Source: Treponema sp.
GTDB lineage: Bacteria; Spirochaetota; Spirochaetia; Treponematales; Treponemataceae
Assembly: GCA_017629095.1 (NCBI GenBank)
Contig: JAGBXW010000087.1
Coordinates: 1-36,624 of the forward strand
Direction: 5' to 3'
DNA length: 36,624 nucleotides
Of the stretch, positions 16,236-24,895 are shown piece by piece. Positions within the stretch are counted from its first letter, which is position 1; each line of letters opens with the position of its first letter. The translations under genes were made by a program, and so were the position numbers. Under the pieces are notes generated by a model that saw nothing but the letters and a program-made list of their open reading frames with translations, made no database searches and was not told the DNA's origin.

Positions 16236-17347
16236 GCAGAAAACACTTTGATGTAAGAAGCTTTCTCACCAACAATTTGGTGGCCTTAATATTTATTGTG
16301 TTGATTATAGTGTCCATTCCTCTGTCTGGTTTTTCTGCCACATACATTGTAAATGAGATACTATCTCGAATAGCAAGAAATGCCTTCTTGGTATTCTCCT
16401 TGATTTTGCCCATTATGGCCGGTATGGGAATTAACTTTGGTATGGTGCTGGGAGCAATGGCTGGGCAAATTGGCCTTATCTTTGCCATGGACTGGAATCT
16501 GGCGGGAATCCAAGGCTTGGTCTTTGCTGCCTTGGTGGGAATGCCTATTTCCGTGTTATTGGGATGGATTGCAGGCTCAATCTTGAATAAGGCTCGTGGC
16601 CGTGAGATGGTTACAAGCTACATCTTGGGCTTCTTTTTCAACGGTATTTACCAATTTGTGGTGTTGTACATGTTCGGCTCCGTTATTCCCCTTCACAACA
16701 AGGCAATTTCCTTGTCTCGTGGTTATGGAGTCCGCAACACCCTGAACTTGGAATCTGTACGTCAGGTTCTTGATACCACTTTCATGATTAAAGTTGGCAG
16801 CATTCAGATTCCCATTCTTGCCTATTTGATTATTGGAACCCTGTGTCTTTTTATCATCTGGTTCAAGAAAACTAAGCTGGGACAAGACATGCGAGCCGTT
16901 GGTCAGGAACAAGGTGTGTCCAATGCCGCTGGTATTCCTGTGGAGAGAACCCGTATTCTTTCCATTGTGATTTCTACCATTTTGGCTTGTTTGGGACAGA
17001 TTGTTCTTCTACAGAATTTAGGTAACATGAATACCTACAATGCCCATGACCAAACGGGATTTTTTGCCGCTGCCGCTATTCTTGTTGGTGGAGCCACAGT
17101 ATCCAAGGCTACGATTTCCAACTGTTTTGCAGGTGTTGTGCTGTTGCATTTGATGTATATTGTAGTGCCACGAGCTGGGCAAAATGTCTTTGGTGATGGA
17201 AACATTGGTGAGTATTTCCGGCAGTTTATCGGTTATGGCGTTATTGCCTTGTCCTTGATTATTCATGGTTGGAAAACAAGAAAGAATGCTCAGACAAATC
17301 GACTCAAGGTAAAGGAAGAGGGAGGACAGGGTGAACAAAGTGCATAA
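16232..17347 (+). CDS. ABC transporter permease (BPD_transp_2 family), subunit 2
   Basis: A 371-residue membrane permease, paralogous to its upstream neighbour. Shared landmarks are MAGMGINFGMVLGAMAGQIG near the start, SNAAGIPVERTRILSIVISTI in the coupling loop and AAAAILVGGATVSKATISN near the end. The start overlaps the previous stop as ATGA, with GGAGG upstream. The C-terminal tail after the last membrane segment (GWKTRKNAQTNRLKVKEEGG) is basic and predicted cytoplasmic. With the binding protein and the double ATPase it completes an importer of unknown substrate. The use of two distinct permeases rather than a homodimer is typical of nucleoside and DUF3798 systems. Confidence 0.88.
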   Translation: MSRKHFDVRSFLTNNLVALIFIVLIIVSIPLSGFSATYIVNEILSRIARNAFLVFSLILPIMAGMGINFGMVLGAMAGQIGLIFAMDWNLAGIQGLVFAALVGMPISVLLGWIAGSILNKARGREMVTSYILGFFFNGIYQFVVLYMFGSVIPLHNKAISLSRGYGVRNTLNLESVRQVLDTTFMIKVGSIQIPILAYLIIGTLCLFIIWFKKTKLGQDMRAVGQEQGVSNAAGIPVERTRILSIVISTILACLGQIVLLQNLGNMNTYNAHDQTGFFAAAAILVGGATVSKATISNCFAGVVLLHLMYIVVPRAGQNVFGDGNIGEYFRQFIGYGVIALSLIIHGWKTRKNAQTNRLKVKEEGGQGEQSA

Positions 17348-17711
17348 AGGTATTGCAATCCGTGGAATTATCTGTCTGTGTTATTTACTGCTGGCCATCC
17401 TCATGTTTGTAACTGGTAGAACCCACACACTTCTCGTGGACAATAAGGGGAATCAAGATGGTTCCTACAGTGCAGTGAATGGAATGACTGTTGTGGTGGA
17501 CAATACCACATCAGAGGAGCTTTTGAAAAACGATAGAGCCAAGGTTGTGGTAAAAGGACAAAATGTAAAGCTTTTGGTGAAATCCTTTGACGGTAGCGTG
17601 AATCAAGAATTCCGTCTCAAGATTCCCTTGCTTCAAGACACGGTTCTTGTATCCATTCCAAAGCTCATCGCTGGAATTGAACCTGCCCTAGAGCCCTTTA
17701 CAACAGACTGA
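17331..17711 (+). CDS. Small membrane-anchored protein of the DUF3798 ABC operon
   Basis: A 126-residue protein with one N-terminal membrane segment (IAIRGIICLCYLLLAILMFV) and an exported beta-rich remainder: THTLLVDNKGNQDG, MTVVVDNTTSEELLKNDRAKVVVKGQ and EFRLKIPLLQDTVLVSIPKL. I do not recognise the family with confidence. Its GTG start overlaps the end of permease 2 by 17 nt, and GGAGG lies 6 nt upstream, so it is translated as the last gene of the operon. Position suggests an accessory factor for the transporter, for example one that helps dock the binding protein, but this is inference. The next gene converges on it 46 nt later and no terminator is obvious. Confidence 0.75.
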   Translation: MNKVHKGIAIRGIICLCYLLLAILMFVTGRTHTLLVDNKGNQDGSYSAVNGMTVVVDNTTSEELLKNDRAKVVVKGQNVKLLVKSFDGSVNQEFRLKIPLLQDTVLVSIPKLIAGIEPALEPFTTD

Positions 17712-17757
17712 TTGCTGTAAGAGCTTGTGGGAATGGGCTGGAGTTGCAGGCAGGGAA

Positions 17758-18552
17758 TTAATCCCGTGTCAGCAGTTCCAGCCGTGGGTAGGCAATCTCG
17801 ATGTTGGCTTCTTCAAAGCTCTTTTTTACTGCAATATGTAGCTGGTTTCGTACAATAAATAAGTCGCTATTGTTCAGCCACACTCCAATCACCAAGTTAA
17901 TTCCATACTCATTAAATCCATCGTAATAAAAAATTGGTTCTGGGTCTGGAATTACATTGGGGCATTTTCCAGGAATTTCCTTCGCAATTGCCAGGGCGTA
18001 ATCTAAATCAGTTTTTCGATTTAATGGAATAGTTACGTTTATACGTCGAGTGGGGTAAAAAGAAGTGTTTTGCAGGTTTGTATTCAAAATCTTTTCGTTG
18101 GGAATACGCACCATTTGGGCATCGGGAGTTTTGATTTTCACAGAAAGCAAATCAATGGAATCTACGGTACCAGAAATTCCTTCCACTGTAATAAAATCTC
18201 CAATTTTTAATGCATGTTCAGATACAATAAAAAATCCACTGATAATATTACTCAAAGAGGTTTGGGATGCAAAGCTCACCGCCACACCCACAATTCCTGC
18301 TGCACCAAGAAGGGCAGAAATATCGATATTAAACACACCCAAGATATAAATTATCAGCAACACATAGATGATATAGCGAATAATTCTCACTACTGTGGGA
18401 ATTGCTTGAACTTTTTCTTTTTTTGTTAAAATCTTTTTTGTAATTTTTTTAATAAGAAGATATAACAAGATAAATGCAACCAATCCAATAACTGCGGAAA
18501 TACAATCATTTATCATTTCTGCAGTAAAGAATTCTTTTATGGCCACTATCAT
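17758..18552 (-). CDS. mscS: MscS-family small-conductance mechanosensitive channel
   Basis: A 264-residue MscS-type channel that opens on membrane tension to release solutes during osmotic downshock. It has two N-terminal membrane segments, then the pore-lining TM3 region SALLGAAGIVGVAVSFASQTSLSNIISG with the family's Gly/Ala packing pattern. The beta domain follows (FITVEGISGTVDSIDLLSVKI, RIPNEKILNTNLQN), then an alpha/beta cytoplasmic cage. The start has AGGAG 7 nt upstream. The stop codon of nth lies 3 nt before its start, so nth and mscS are one unit. Confidence 0.9.
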   Translation of the reverse strand: MIVAIKEFFTAEMINDCISAVIGLVAFILLYLLIKKITKKILTKKEKVQAIPTVVRIIRYIIYVLLIIYILGVFNIDISALLGAAGIVGVAVSFASQTSLSNIISGFFIVSEHALKIGDFITVEGISGTVDSIDLLSVKIKTPDAQMVRIPNEKILNTNLQNTSFYPTRRINVTIPLNRKTDLDYALAIAKEIPGKCPNVIPDPEPIFYYDGFNEYGINLVIGVWLNNSDLFIVRNQLHIAVKKSFEEANIEIAYPRLELLTRD

Positions 18553-18555
18553 GAT

Positions 18556-19296
18556 TTACTCCTGTGAGGTGAGATTATTATGCATACAAAGGTCTGCAAT
18601 GGGACAGTTTTCACATTGAGGATTACGAGCTGTACAAATATACCTACCATGAAGTATAAGCCAGTGGTGGGCATGTTGCATATATTCTGCAGGAATGACT
18701 CGAATCAAGTCTTGTTCCACCGTTTCTGGGGTAGTGCCATTGGAAAGACCCATTCGGGGACTGATTCTCAGCAGGTGGGTGTCCACTGGCATGGTGGGCT
18801 CGCCATAGACTACATTCAAGATTACATTGGCGGTTTTTCGGCCTACACCGGGTAATTTTTGCAAGTCTTCTCTGGTTCGAGGGATTTTACCACCAAAATC
18901 ACGGACAAGGATTTGGCTCAACTCCATTACGTGGCGAGCCTTGGAACGAAACAGCCCAATTGATTTGATGTAGCTAATGAGGCCTTCTTCTCCCAACTCC
19001 AGAATTTTTTCTGGACTGTCCGCCACTTGGTACAAGGGAGCAGTGGCCTTGTTTACACTTTTATCAGTGGCCTGGGCAGAAAGCACTACAGACACCAACA
19101 AGGTAAAGTCGTTGGGAGCAAGTAATTCTGTTTGGGGAGCTGGATTTGTAGCTTTAAATCGCTCAAAAATCTGGATGATGCTTTCTGGAGATAAAAGCCG
19201 TACATGAGGCTGAACCTTGGGCTGGGAGGCTTTTGCTTTTCCTCCCGCTCCAAGGCTCTTTTCCCCTTTGGAGGATTTTTCCTTTTGAGAGGTCAT
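18556..19296 (-). CDS. nth: Endonuclease III (DNA glycosylase/AP lyase)
   Basis: A 246-residue base-excision repair enzyme that removes oxidised pyrimidines and nicks the resulting abasic site. The helix-hairpin-helix LPGVGRKTANVIL carries the Schiff-base lysine K154. The catalytic aspartate is D172 in PVDTHLLR. The [4Fe-4S] loop is C221-x6-C228-x2-C231-x5-C237. About 35 residues longer than E. coli Nth (211), it has a Lys/Ser/Gly-rich N-terminal extension (TSQKEKSSKGEKSLGAGGK) that may be disordered. The start has only a weak TAAGG 9 nt upstream and lies 9 nt after metK, suggesting translational coupling. It is co-oriented with metK upstream and mscS downstream. Confidence 0.93.
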   Translation of the reverse strand: MTSQKEKSSKGEKSLGAGGKAKASQPKVQPHVRLLSPESIIQIFERFKATNPAPQTELLAPNDFTLLVSVVLSAQATDKSVNKATAPLYQVADSPEKILELGEEGLISYIKSIGLFRSKARHVMELSQILVRDFGGKIPRTREDLQKLPGVGRKTANVILNVVYGEPTMPVDTHLLRISPRMGLSNGTTPETVEQDLIRVIPAEYMQHAHHWLILHGRYICTARNPQCENCPIADLCMHNNLTSQE

Positions 19297-19305
19297 GTTT
19301 GGGCC

Positions 19306-20475
19306 TTATTTAATTGCATTTTTCAGCTGTTCCAGTTTATCTGTTTTTTCCCAGCTGAATTCGCTGCGTCCAAAGTGGCCGTAGGCTGCAGTAGCCTGAT
19401 AAACTGGCTTCTTCAAGTCCAGTGTCTTGATAATGCCAGCGGGGGTGCAGTCAAAGACTTCTTTTACAGCCTCGGAAATAGCAAAATCTTCTACCTTGCC
19501 AGTTCCAAAGGTGTCTACCATGATGGAAACAGGGAAGGGAACTCCAATGGCATAGGCCAACTGTACCTCGCATCGTTCTGCTAAATCTGCGGCAACAACG
19601 TGCTTTGCAATGTAGCGAGCCATGTAGGCTGCAGAACGGTCTACCTTAGAAGGGTCTTTTCCAGAGAAAGCTCCACCACCGTGACGTCCCATACCACCGT
19701 AGGTATCTACAATGATTTTGCGGCCAGTAAGACCTGTGTCACCAAAGGGGCCACCTACTACGAAGCGTCCTGTGGGATTGATAAAGAACTTTGTGTTGCT
19801 GTCAATCAATCCGGTGGGATCTAGTACAGGTTTGATAATCTGCTCAATCATGGCCTCTTTGATGGTGCCATGGGTAACTTCAGGATTATGCTGATGAGAA
19901 ATAACGACAGTGTCAATGCGAACAGGCTTATGGCCTTCGTACTCAATGGTAACTTGGCTCTTTGCATCGGGACGCAACCAGTTGATAGCACCAGATTTTC
20001 GCAGGTCAGTGGCTTTGAGCAAGAGCTTGTGGGCGTACATAATGGGAGCGGGCATAAGCTCTGGAGTTTCAGAACAGGCAAAGCCAAACATCATTCCTTG
20101 GTCACCTGCCCCCTGCTGGCCTTTGTATTCATCTAATCCAGTGCCCACCACACCTTGATTAATGTCAGGAGACTGGGAGTGAATCATATTCATAACAGCC
20201 ATGGAATCGCAGTCCAGGCCAAAATCAGAGTCGGTATAGCCAATTTCCCGAGCAATATTGCGGGCAGTTTGTTGCACATCCACAAAGGTATTGGTGGTAA
20301 TCTCTCCACCAATCAAAACTAAGGCGGTGGAGGCAAAAGTTTCACATGCTACGTGGCTTTCTGGGTCATGGCGTAGACATTCGTCCAGAACGGCATCGGA
20401 AATCTGGTCGCAAAGCTTATCGGGATGTCCTTCGCCTACAGATTCAGAGGTAAAAAGATATCTATTCTTGTTCAT
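19306..20475 (-). CDS. metK: S-adenosylmethionine synthetase
   Basis: A 389-residue methionine adenosyltransferase that makes SAM from methionine and ATP. Visible motifs are the N-terminal [21 protein letters not shown], the flexible-loop signature [12 protein letters not shown] and the C-terminal [23 protein letters not shown]. Length is normal for the family. AAGGAG sits 9 nt before the ATG. It heads the metK-nth-mscS unit. The 121-nt region upstream holds two perfect palindromes but is too short for a SAM riboswitch, and I see none. luxS, which recycles the product of SAM methylation, lies 8 kb away. Confidence 0.97.
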   Translation of the reverse strand: MNKNRYLFTSESVGEGHPDKLCDQISDAVLDECLRHDPESHVACETFASTALVLIGGEITTNTFVDVQQTARNIAREIGYTDSDFGLDCDSMAVMNMIHSQSPDINQGVVGTGLDEYKGQQGAGDQGMMFGFACSETPELMPAPIMYAHKLLLKATDLRKSGAINWLRPDAKSQVTIEYEGHKPVRIDTVVISHQHNPEVTHGTIKEAMIEQIIKPVLDPTGLIDSNTKFFINPTGRFVVGGPFGDTGLTGRKIIVDTYGGMGRHGGGAFSGKDPSKVDRSAAYMARYIAKHVVAADLAERCEVQLAYAIGVPFPVSIMVDTFGTGKVEDFAISEAVKEVFDCTPAGIIKTLDLKKPVYQATAAYGHFGRSEFSWEKTDKLEQLKNAIK

Positions 20476-20505
20476 AAAGGGCTCCTTGGGCTGAACATGC
20501 CACTT

Positions 20506-20555
20506 TGAAATATTTCACGGGTACTATACCATATATTTAAAATGTAGTATACTAC
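20506..20555. promoter_or_regulatory. Two palindromes between divergent metK and CBM48 genes
   Basis: TGAAATATTTCA (20506-20517) and GTAGTATACTAC (20544-20555) are both perfect 12-nt palindromes in the divergent promoter region. The second holds a TATACT -10-like hexamer readable on either strand, though neither side has a convincing -35 box. They could be operators. Confidence 0.45.
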
Positions 20556-20596
20556 AGGTATATTGACACTTTCTTATTTTAGAATCGGAGGATGTA

Positions 20597-20905
20597 ATGG
20601 CTTGCGACAAAAAATATTTAAAAAACCAGAAGGAATGTAACGTAACCTTCATTTTATCTGCTGAAGCTGCTGCTGGTGCCACTGAAGTTTGGCTGGCAGG
20701 TGATTTCAATAGCTGGAGCAGTGTAGATACACCTATGAAAAAGAACAAGGATGGTAGTTTTTCCGTTAAGGTTAAGCTGGCAACAGGACGAGAATACCAG
20801 TATCGTTACCTTTTAGATGGTAAGCGATGGGAAAACGACTGGGCAGCAGATAAGTATGTTCCCGCTCCTTTTTCCAACACCGATAATAGCGTGGTAATTG
20901 TATAA
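20597..20905 (+). CDS. Stand-alone CBM48 (glycogen-binding) domain protein
   Basis: A 102-residue protein made of little more than one early-set / CBM48 (isoamylase N-terminal or AMPK-beta glycogen-binding) domain. The typical pattern is VTFILSAEAA...EVWLAGDFNSWS, then PMKKNKDGSFSVKVKLATGREYQYRYLLDGKRWEND and a final NSVVIV strand. No catalytic domain is attached and there is no signal peptide, so it is cytoplasmic and probably binds glycogen or an oligosaccharide, or acts as a regulatory subunit. CGGAGG lies about 6 nt before the ATG. It is monocistronic, ending in a strong terminator. Confidence 0.85.
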   Translation: MACDKKYLKNQKECNVTFILSAEAAAGATEVWLAGDFNSWSSVDTPMKKNKDGSFSVKVKLATGREYQYRYLLDGKRWENDWAADKYVPAPFSNTDNSVVIV

Positions 20906-20930
20906 GCAAGGAAAATAACTTGTAGTGATA

Positions 20931-20966
20931 AACCGGCGGCAGATTCTGTTGCCGGTTCATTTTTTT
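20931..20966 (+). terminator. Rho-independent terminator after the CBM48 gene
   Basis: AACCGGC (20931-20937) pairs with GCCGGTT (20951-20957), then CATTTTTTT. Confidence 0.88.
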
Positions 20967-21017
20967 ATAGGCAGTTGTTGTAATTTAGGCTGCATGTAAT
21001 GGACTTGAGGAAGTAGG

Positions 21018-21596
21018 ATGGGGTTTGGAGAACTTGTATTTTTAGCGGTGGGTCTTGCCATGGATGCTTTTGCAGTAAGTGTAACCAACGGCATGTGTCT
21101 CAAAAAATGCGGCTTGAAAGAGATTTTTGCTATGGCACTTACCTTTGGGCTTTTTCAGGCTGCAATGCCCTTGGTGGGCTTTTGGGGTGGCTCCTTCTTT
21201 TACGAACAAATTAAAGCGGTGGACCACTGGATAGCCTTTGGCTTGCTGGCTTTTCTTGGTGTCAGGATGATTATAGAAGGAATTAAGTCCCAGAAGCAGA
21301 CGGAAGGTGAAGGTTGCGAAATTGAAGGCTCTGTCCTTACCGTAAAACTGCTGCTGGTTCAAGGTGTGGCCACCAGTATTGATGCACTGGCGGTGGGAAT
21401 CAGCTTGTCGGTGGTACAGGCAAACATTTTTTTTGCTGCGGTGATAATTGGTTTGATTACCGCCCTCCTGTGTTCAGTGGCCTCTGGGGTGGGACGCCGC
21501 TTTGGAACCATGCTGAACGACAAGGCGGAGATTTTAGGTGGGATCATCCTTGTAGGCATTGGTACCCGCATTTTGATTTCCCACCTTATGGGGTAG
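21018..21596 (+). CDS. mntP: Putative manganese efflux pump MntP
   Basis: A 192-residue inner-membrane protein with six hydrophobic segments. It carries the twin family signatures GLAMDAFAVSVTNG (near residue 12) and a second half VATSIDALAVGISL (near residue 116), in which the Asp residues are thought to contact the cation. MntP exports Mn2+ to prevent overload. AGGAAGTAGG lies upstream of the ATG. The yybP-ykoY Mn riboswitch often found before mntP is not visible in the ~50 nt between the preceding terminator and the start. It converges with the diguanylate cyclase gene, 12 nt apart. Confidence 0.92.
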   Translation: MGFGELVFLAVGLAMDAFAVSVTNGMCLKKCGLKEIFAMALTFGLFQAAMPLVGFWGGSFFYEQIKAVDHWIAFGLLAFLGVRMIIEGIKSQKQTEGEGCEIEGSVLTVKLLLVQGVATSIDALAVGISLSVVQANIFFAAVIIGLITALLCSVASGVGRRFGTMLNDKAEILGGIILVGIGTRILISHLMG

Positions 21597-21608
21597 TGGC
21601 AGCAAGCT

Positions 21609-23261
21609 TTATTCGTGATGTTCGTAGAGGCTACTTACATCAGGATCTTCTTCTTGTTGTTTAATAAAAATATGTTCCAGGGCAGGATTTAATTCTATAT
21701 CATTATCATAGTTGGTATAGCAATTCTTTCCTGAGCCCTTGGAGTGGTACAGGGCCATGTCTGCCCGCTTAAGGGCTTGCTGCCAGCTGGTATCAGTGGG
21801 GCGGTACCAAGCAGAACCAATAGATATAGAGGTGCTGAAGGTGCCCTTGCTGGTTTCAAACTGCAATTGGTTTACGCAGGACAAAATTTTATCAGAGAGG
21901 GTTCTATCGTAATCTTTGTCAACACCATTGAATATGAGAACGAATTCTTCTCCACCCCAACGGAAGAACTTGTCAGAAGAGCGGATATTTTTGAGAATTT
22001 CCTTAGTGGTACGTTTTAATACCTCGTCTCCCACGTCATGGCCATAAGTATCGTTTGTTTTTTTAAAGTTATCCAAATCCAACATCATAATCAGGGGTGA
22101 CTGTTCCCCTCCTCGAAATTGCTGGAAGGTGGTAGAAAGGAAGTCCTCTCCAGATTTTCTGTTTAAGGCTCCTGTTAATGCGTCTATAGTGGTTTCTTTT
22201 TCGATATATTCTTCAATTTGTGTGTTACGTCGCATATAACTCAAGAGAATCAGGACAATATCCAAGGTAAAGACTAAAATCATGAGGCTCACAATTGAAA
22301 TGGATACCGTCTTAGAGAGTTCTTGGCTGTAAGATTCTAGATCACTGGATTGTGATTGTGCATAGAAGAAGACACTGGAAAGTGGCTCACCAGTGGCAAT
22401 AATCCAGTTAAAAGGTTCGTAGAGCATTGCAAAAGATGCTTTCTTGTTGATGAATTCTGATTTCTTGTTTTGGAAGTTGTACGTATGGAAGACTTCCCCC
22501 TCCTTCAAAACGCCCTCAAGTTCTGTTTTATAGGGCAAATTTCCGTCTACATCCATAGTATTCGTACTGAGATAACTTCCCTCTGTTTCTGGAAATTGGG
22601 GATGCATGAGGCGAATGGCATACTCATCTCCACCTTCGTAGTTCAAAACTTCGTTAACCCAGATATATTTTCCCGTTCCATAGGATGTGTCGTGAATGAG
22701 GCGGTAGATAAAGTCTTTTGTTGTTTGACTGATTCTTTCTTCAGAAGCAAGTACAAAAAGACTTTTGTTGTTGTAGGGGGTAATGATGTGATAGGGACAA
22801 GATGCAACATAATTATACCATTCAGTAATGGGAACAATGGATTTTATCTCCTCAATTCCCTGGCTGGTTTGAACAAATTCAGTTTTTTCTTGGGTGTAAG
22901 CATCGTATAATACTAGTTGCAAAGCTCTTCCGTTTGTCATTGTATCAAGGAATTTCACCCAGTCATGAAAAACTTTTCTGTCCTCAGTGGCCGTCTGAGC
23001 TGCCATTCTGCTGATAAATTCACCCTGGGTTTTTATTACAGACAAAACCGTTTCTCGCTCATGCTCAATGTAGCCAATCATATTTTCCACCCGTTCCCGC
23101 ATGGTACGTTGGGTAATATTCAAGGCTTCTTTTTCCAAGGCATCTACCACATAGTTTGCCATATTATCAATAAGCAAGGAGATGAGGATGGAAGATACGA
23201 TGCAAATCACTATCTGAGAAGCTATAAGTATATAAAGATATTTTCGTGTACCTGTTTTCAT
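21609..23261 (-). CDS. Membrane diguanylate cyclase (Cache-like sensor plus GGDEF)
   Basis: A 550-residue inner-membrane signalling enzyme. The first membrane segment is at ~9-31, followed by a ~285-residue periplasmic sensor region that looks like a Cache domain, then a second membrane segment (~321-341) and a cytoplasmic GGDEF domain. The active-site motif is GGEEF (436-440). An RxxD inhibition site, RSSD (427-430), lies exactly five residues before it, so c-di-GMP feedback inhibition is expected. It should synthesise c-di-GMP from GTP in response to a periplasmic ligand. The ATG is 7 nt after the galT stop and has no Shine-Dalgarno, so translation probably depends on ribosomes terminating at galT. 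It is the last gene of the receptor-galK-galT operon. Confidence 0.9.
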   Translation of the reverse strand: MKTGTRKYLYILIASQIVICIVSSILISLLIDNMANYVVDALEKEALNITQRTMRERVENMIGYIEHERETVLSVIKTQGEFISRMAAQTATEDRKVFHDWVKFLDTMTNGRALQLVLYDAYTQEKTEFVQTSQGIEEIKSIVPITEWYNYVASCPYHIITPYNNKSLFVLASEERISQTTKDFIYRLIHDTSYGTGKYIWVNEVLNYEGGDEYAIRLMHPQFPETEGSYLSTNTMDVDGNLPYKTELEGVLKEGEVFHTYNFQNKKSEFINKKASFAMLYEPFNWIIATGEPLSSVFFYAQSQSSDLESYSQELSKTVSISIVSLMILVFTLDIVLILLSYMRRNTQIEEYIEKETTIDALTGALNRKSGEDFLSTTFQQFRGGEQSPLIMMLDLDNFKKTNDTYGHDVGDEVLKRTTKEILKNIRSSDKFFRWGGEEFVLIFNGVDKDYDRTLSDKILSCVNQLQFETSKGTFSTSISIGSAWYRPTDTSWQQALKRADMALYHSKGSGKNCYTNYDNDIELNPALEHIFIKQQEEDPDVSSLYEHHE

Positions 23262-23268
23262 GTCAGTT

Positions 23269-24843
23269 TTATTGTCTATTGAGAGTTTCTATAAATCGCA
23301 TAAAAGCCCTTTGGCCTTCTGAATCTCGTTTGAATACGCCTGCATGACTTAAAACCTGCAGGAACACTTTACCCACTTCTTGTTGCAATACCTGATGGAC
23401 ATTGTCCTTGGTACAAGATGCTACAAATTCTTTAGCCCAGTTTAAGTGCTTGGCAATGGCTTCTTTTGTGGCTTCGTCCAAGGATGTAGCTAGATTGTCC
23501 CAGTTTTCCACAGAATCCTTGTTCGCCACAATGAATTGAGCCAAAAGTTCCAATTCAGTTTTTAGTCGAGCGGGAAGTATAGCCAATCCCATTACTTCAA
23601 TCAAGCCGATGTTTTCTTTCTTGATGTGGTGAAGTTCTGCGTGGGGATGGTATACACCAAGGGGATGTTCGTCGGTGGTGATGTTGTTACGAAGGGCCAA
23701 GTCGATTTCGTAGGCCCCATCCCGGAACCGCACAATGGGGGTGATGGTGTTGTGTTGCGTGTCTCCAGTCTGTGCAAAGATTCCAGCCTCTGGGTCGCTG
23801 TATGCACGCCAGCTGGTAAGGATAAAATCTGCTGCCTCCACCAAAAGCCCTGGCTCCTGATGGCGAAGTCGGATGACAGACATGGGCCACTTGATAATAC
23901 CTGCTTCCACTTTGGGGAAGCGTTGCAGCGGGAAGCTCGTTTCCATGGGGGCACGAGCCATGGGGAAGGTGTAGTTTCCACCCTGAAAATGCTCGTGACT
24001 CAAGATGGAGCCACCTACAATGGGTAGGTCTGCGTTGGAGCCCACCATGTAGTGGGGGAATTGCCGTACAAAATCAAAGAGCTTGCCAAAGGCCGCCTTG
24101 TTGATGGCCATGGGAGTGTGAGCCTGGTTCAACAAGATACAATGCTCGTTGTAGTATACGTAGGGTGAATACTGGAATCCCCAAGGCTCTCCTTGGATGG
24201 TTACGGGGATAATGCGGTGAGTGCTACGGGCTGGATGATCTAGGCGGCCAGCGTAGCCTTCGTTTTCTACACAGAGTTGGCACTTGGGATAGCCCCCCTG
24301 GGGCTTGAGTTTGGCTGCTGCAATGGCCTTGGGATCCTTTTCTGGCTTGGACAAGTTGATGGTAATATCCAAGTCACCGTATTCAGTGGGGGTTGTCCAC
24401 TTTATGTCTCGCTGGATTCTGTAACGGCGGATGTAGTCGGTGTTTTGGGAAAAGTCATAGAACCAGTTGGTGGCTGCTTGGGGAGAATCCTTGTACAGGG
24501 TTTGGAATTCAGCAATGACCTGGGAGGGTGGGGGAGTGAGACAACCCATGATGGTGGTGTCCAAAATATCTCGGTAGCCAACGGAATTTTCTTCTAACAA
24601 ACCGTGGTCAAAGGCCCAATCCATCATGGCCTTCAGAATGTGCTCCAGATTTTTGTTGCTACCAGATGAATCGTCCGTCACACTTCCTGCAGGAATTTTA
24701 TTTTCTGCTGGAAGTGCAATGGCATCTCCATCGAGTTTAAACAAGGCAAAGAGTCTATTTACCGTGTAAATTGTGTCTTCAGGTTTTACAAGGCCACATT
24801 CCAGTCCGTATTCCACCAATTGTCCAATCAAATTGTAAATCAT
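23269..24843 (-). CDS. galT: Galactose-1-phosphate uridylyltransferase, class 2
   Basis: A 524-residue enzyme of the Leloir pathway that exchanges UMP between UDP-glucose and galactose-1-phosphate. Length and motifs fit the class 2 GalT family common in Firmicutes rather than the ~350-residue class 1 enzyme. The nucleophile motif is SHEHFQGG, within GGSILSHEHFQGGNYTFPM, and YHPHAELHHIKKENIGLIEVMG lies downstream. ATG 24843 is chosen because GGAGGGAAGG precedes it; the in-frame ATG at 24858 overlaps that site. It lies 52 nt after galK and 7 nt before the cyclase gene. The epimerase galE is not in this window. Confidence 0.95.
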   Translation of the reverse strand: MIYNLIGQLVEYGLECGLVKPEDTIYTVNRLFALFKLDGDAIALPAENKIPAGSVTDDSSGSNKNLEHILKAMMDWAFDHGLLEENSVGYRDILDTTIMGCLTPPPSQVIAEFQTLYKDSPQAATNWFYDFSQNTDYIRRYRIQRDIKWTTPTEYGDLDITINLSKPEKDPKAIAAAKLKPQGGYPKCQLCVENEGYAGRLDHPARSTHRIIPVTIQGEPWGFQYSPYVYYNEHCILLNQAHTPMAINKAAFGKLFDFVRQFPHYMVGSNADLPIVGGSILSHEHFQGGNYTFPMARAPMETSFPLQRFPKVEAGIIKWPMSVIRLRHQEPGLLVEAADFILTSWRAYSDPEAGIFAQTGDTQHNTITPIVRFRDGAYEIDLALRNNITTDEHPLGVYHPHAELHHIKKENIGLIEVMGLAILPARLKTELELLAQFIVANKDSVENWDNLATSLDEATKEAIAKHLNWAKEFVASCTKDNVHQVLQQEVGKVFLQVLSHAGVFKRDSEGQRAFMRFIETLNRQ

Positions 24844-24895
24844 TATCCTTCCCTCCACATGATTCCCAAGGCTGCCTGTTTAAAATTCCTGTAAA

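Noticed and set aside
17712..17757. Terminator between the ABC operon and mscS
   Set aside because: Only a short imperfect GGGAATTAATCCC palindrome is present, with no T-run.
20476..20596. SAM riboswitch upstream of metK
   Set aside because: The region is only 121 nt shared with a divergent gene and shows no SAM-I or SAM-II type helices, only two short palindromes.
20967..21017. yybP-ykoY manganese riboswitch before mntP
   Set aside because: Only about 50 nt separate the previous terminator from the start codon, and the conserved loops are not seen.
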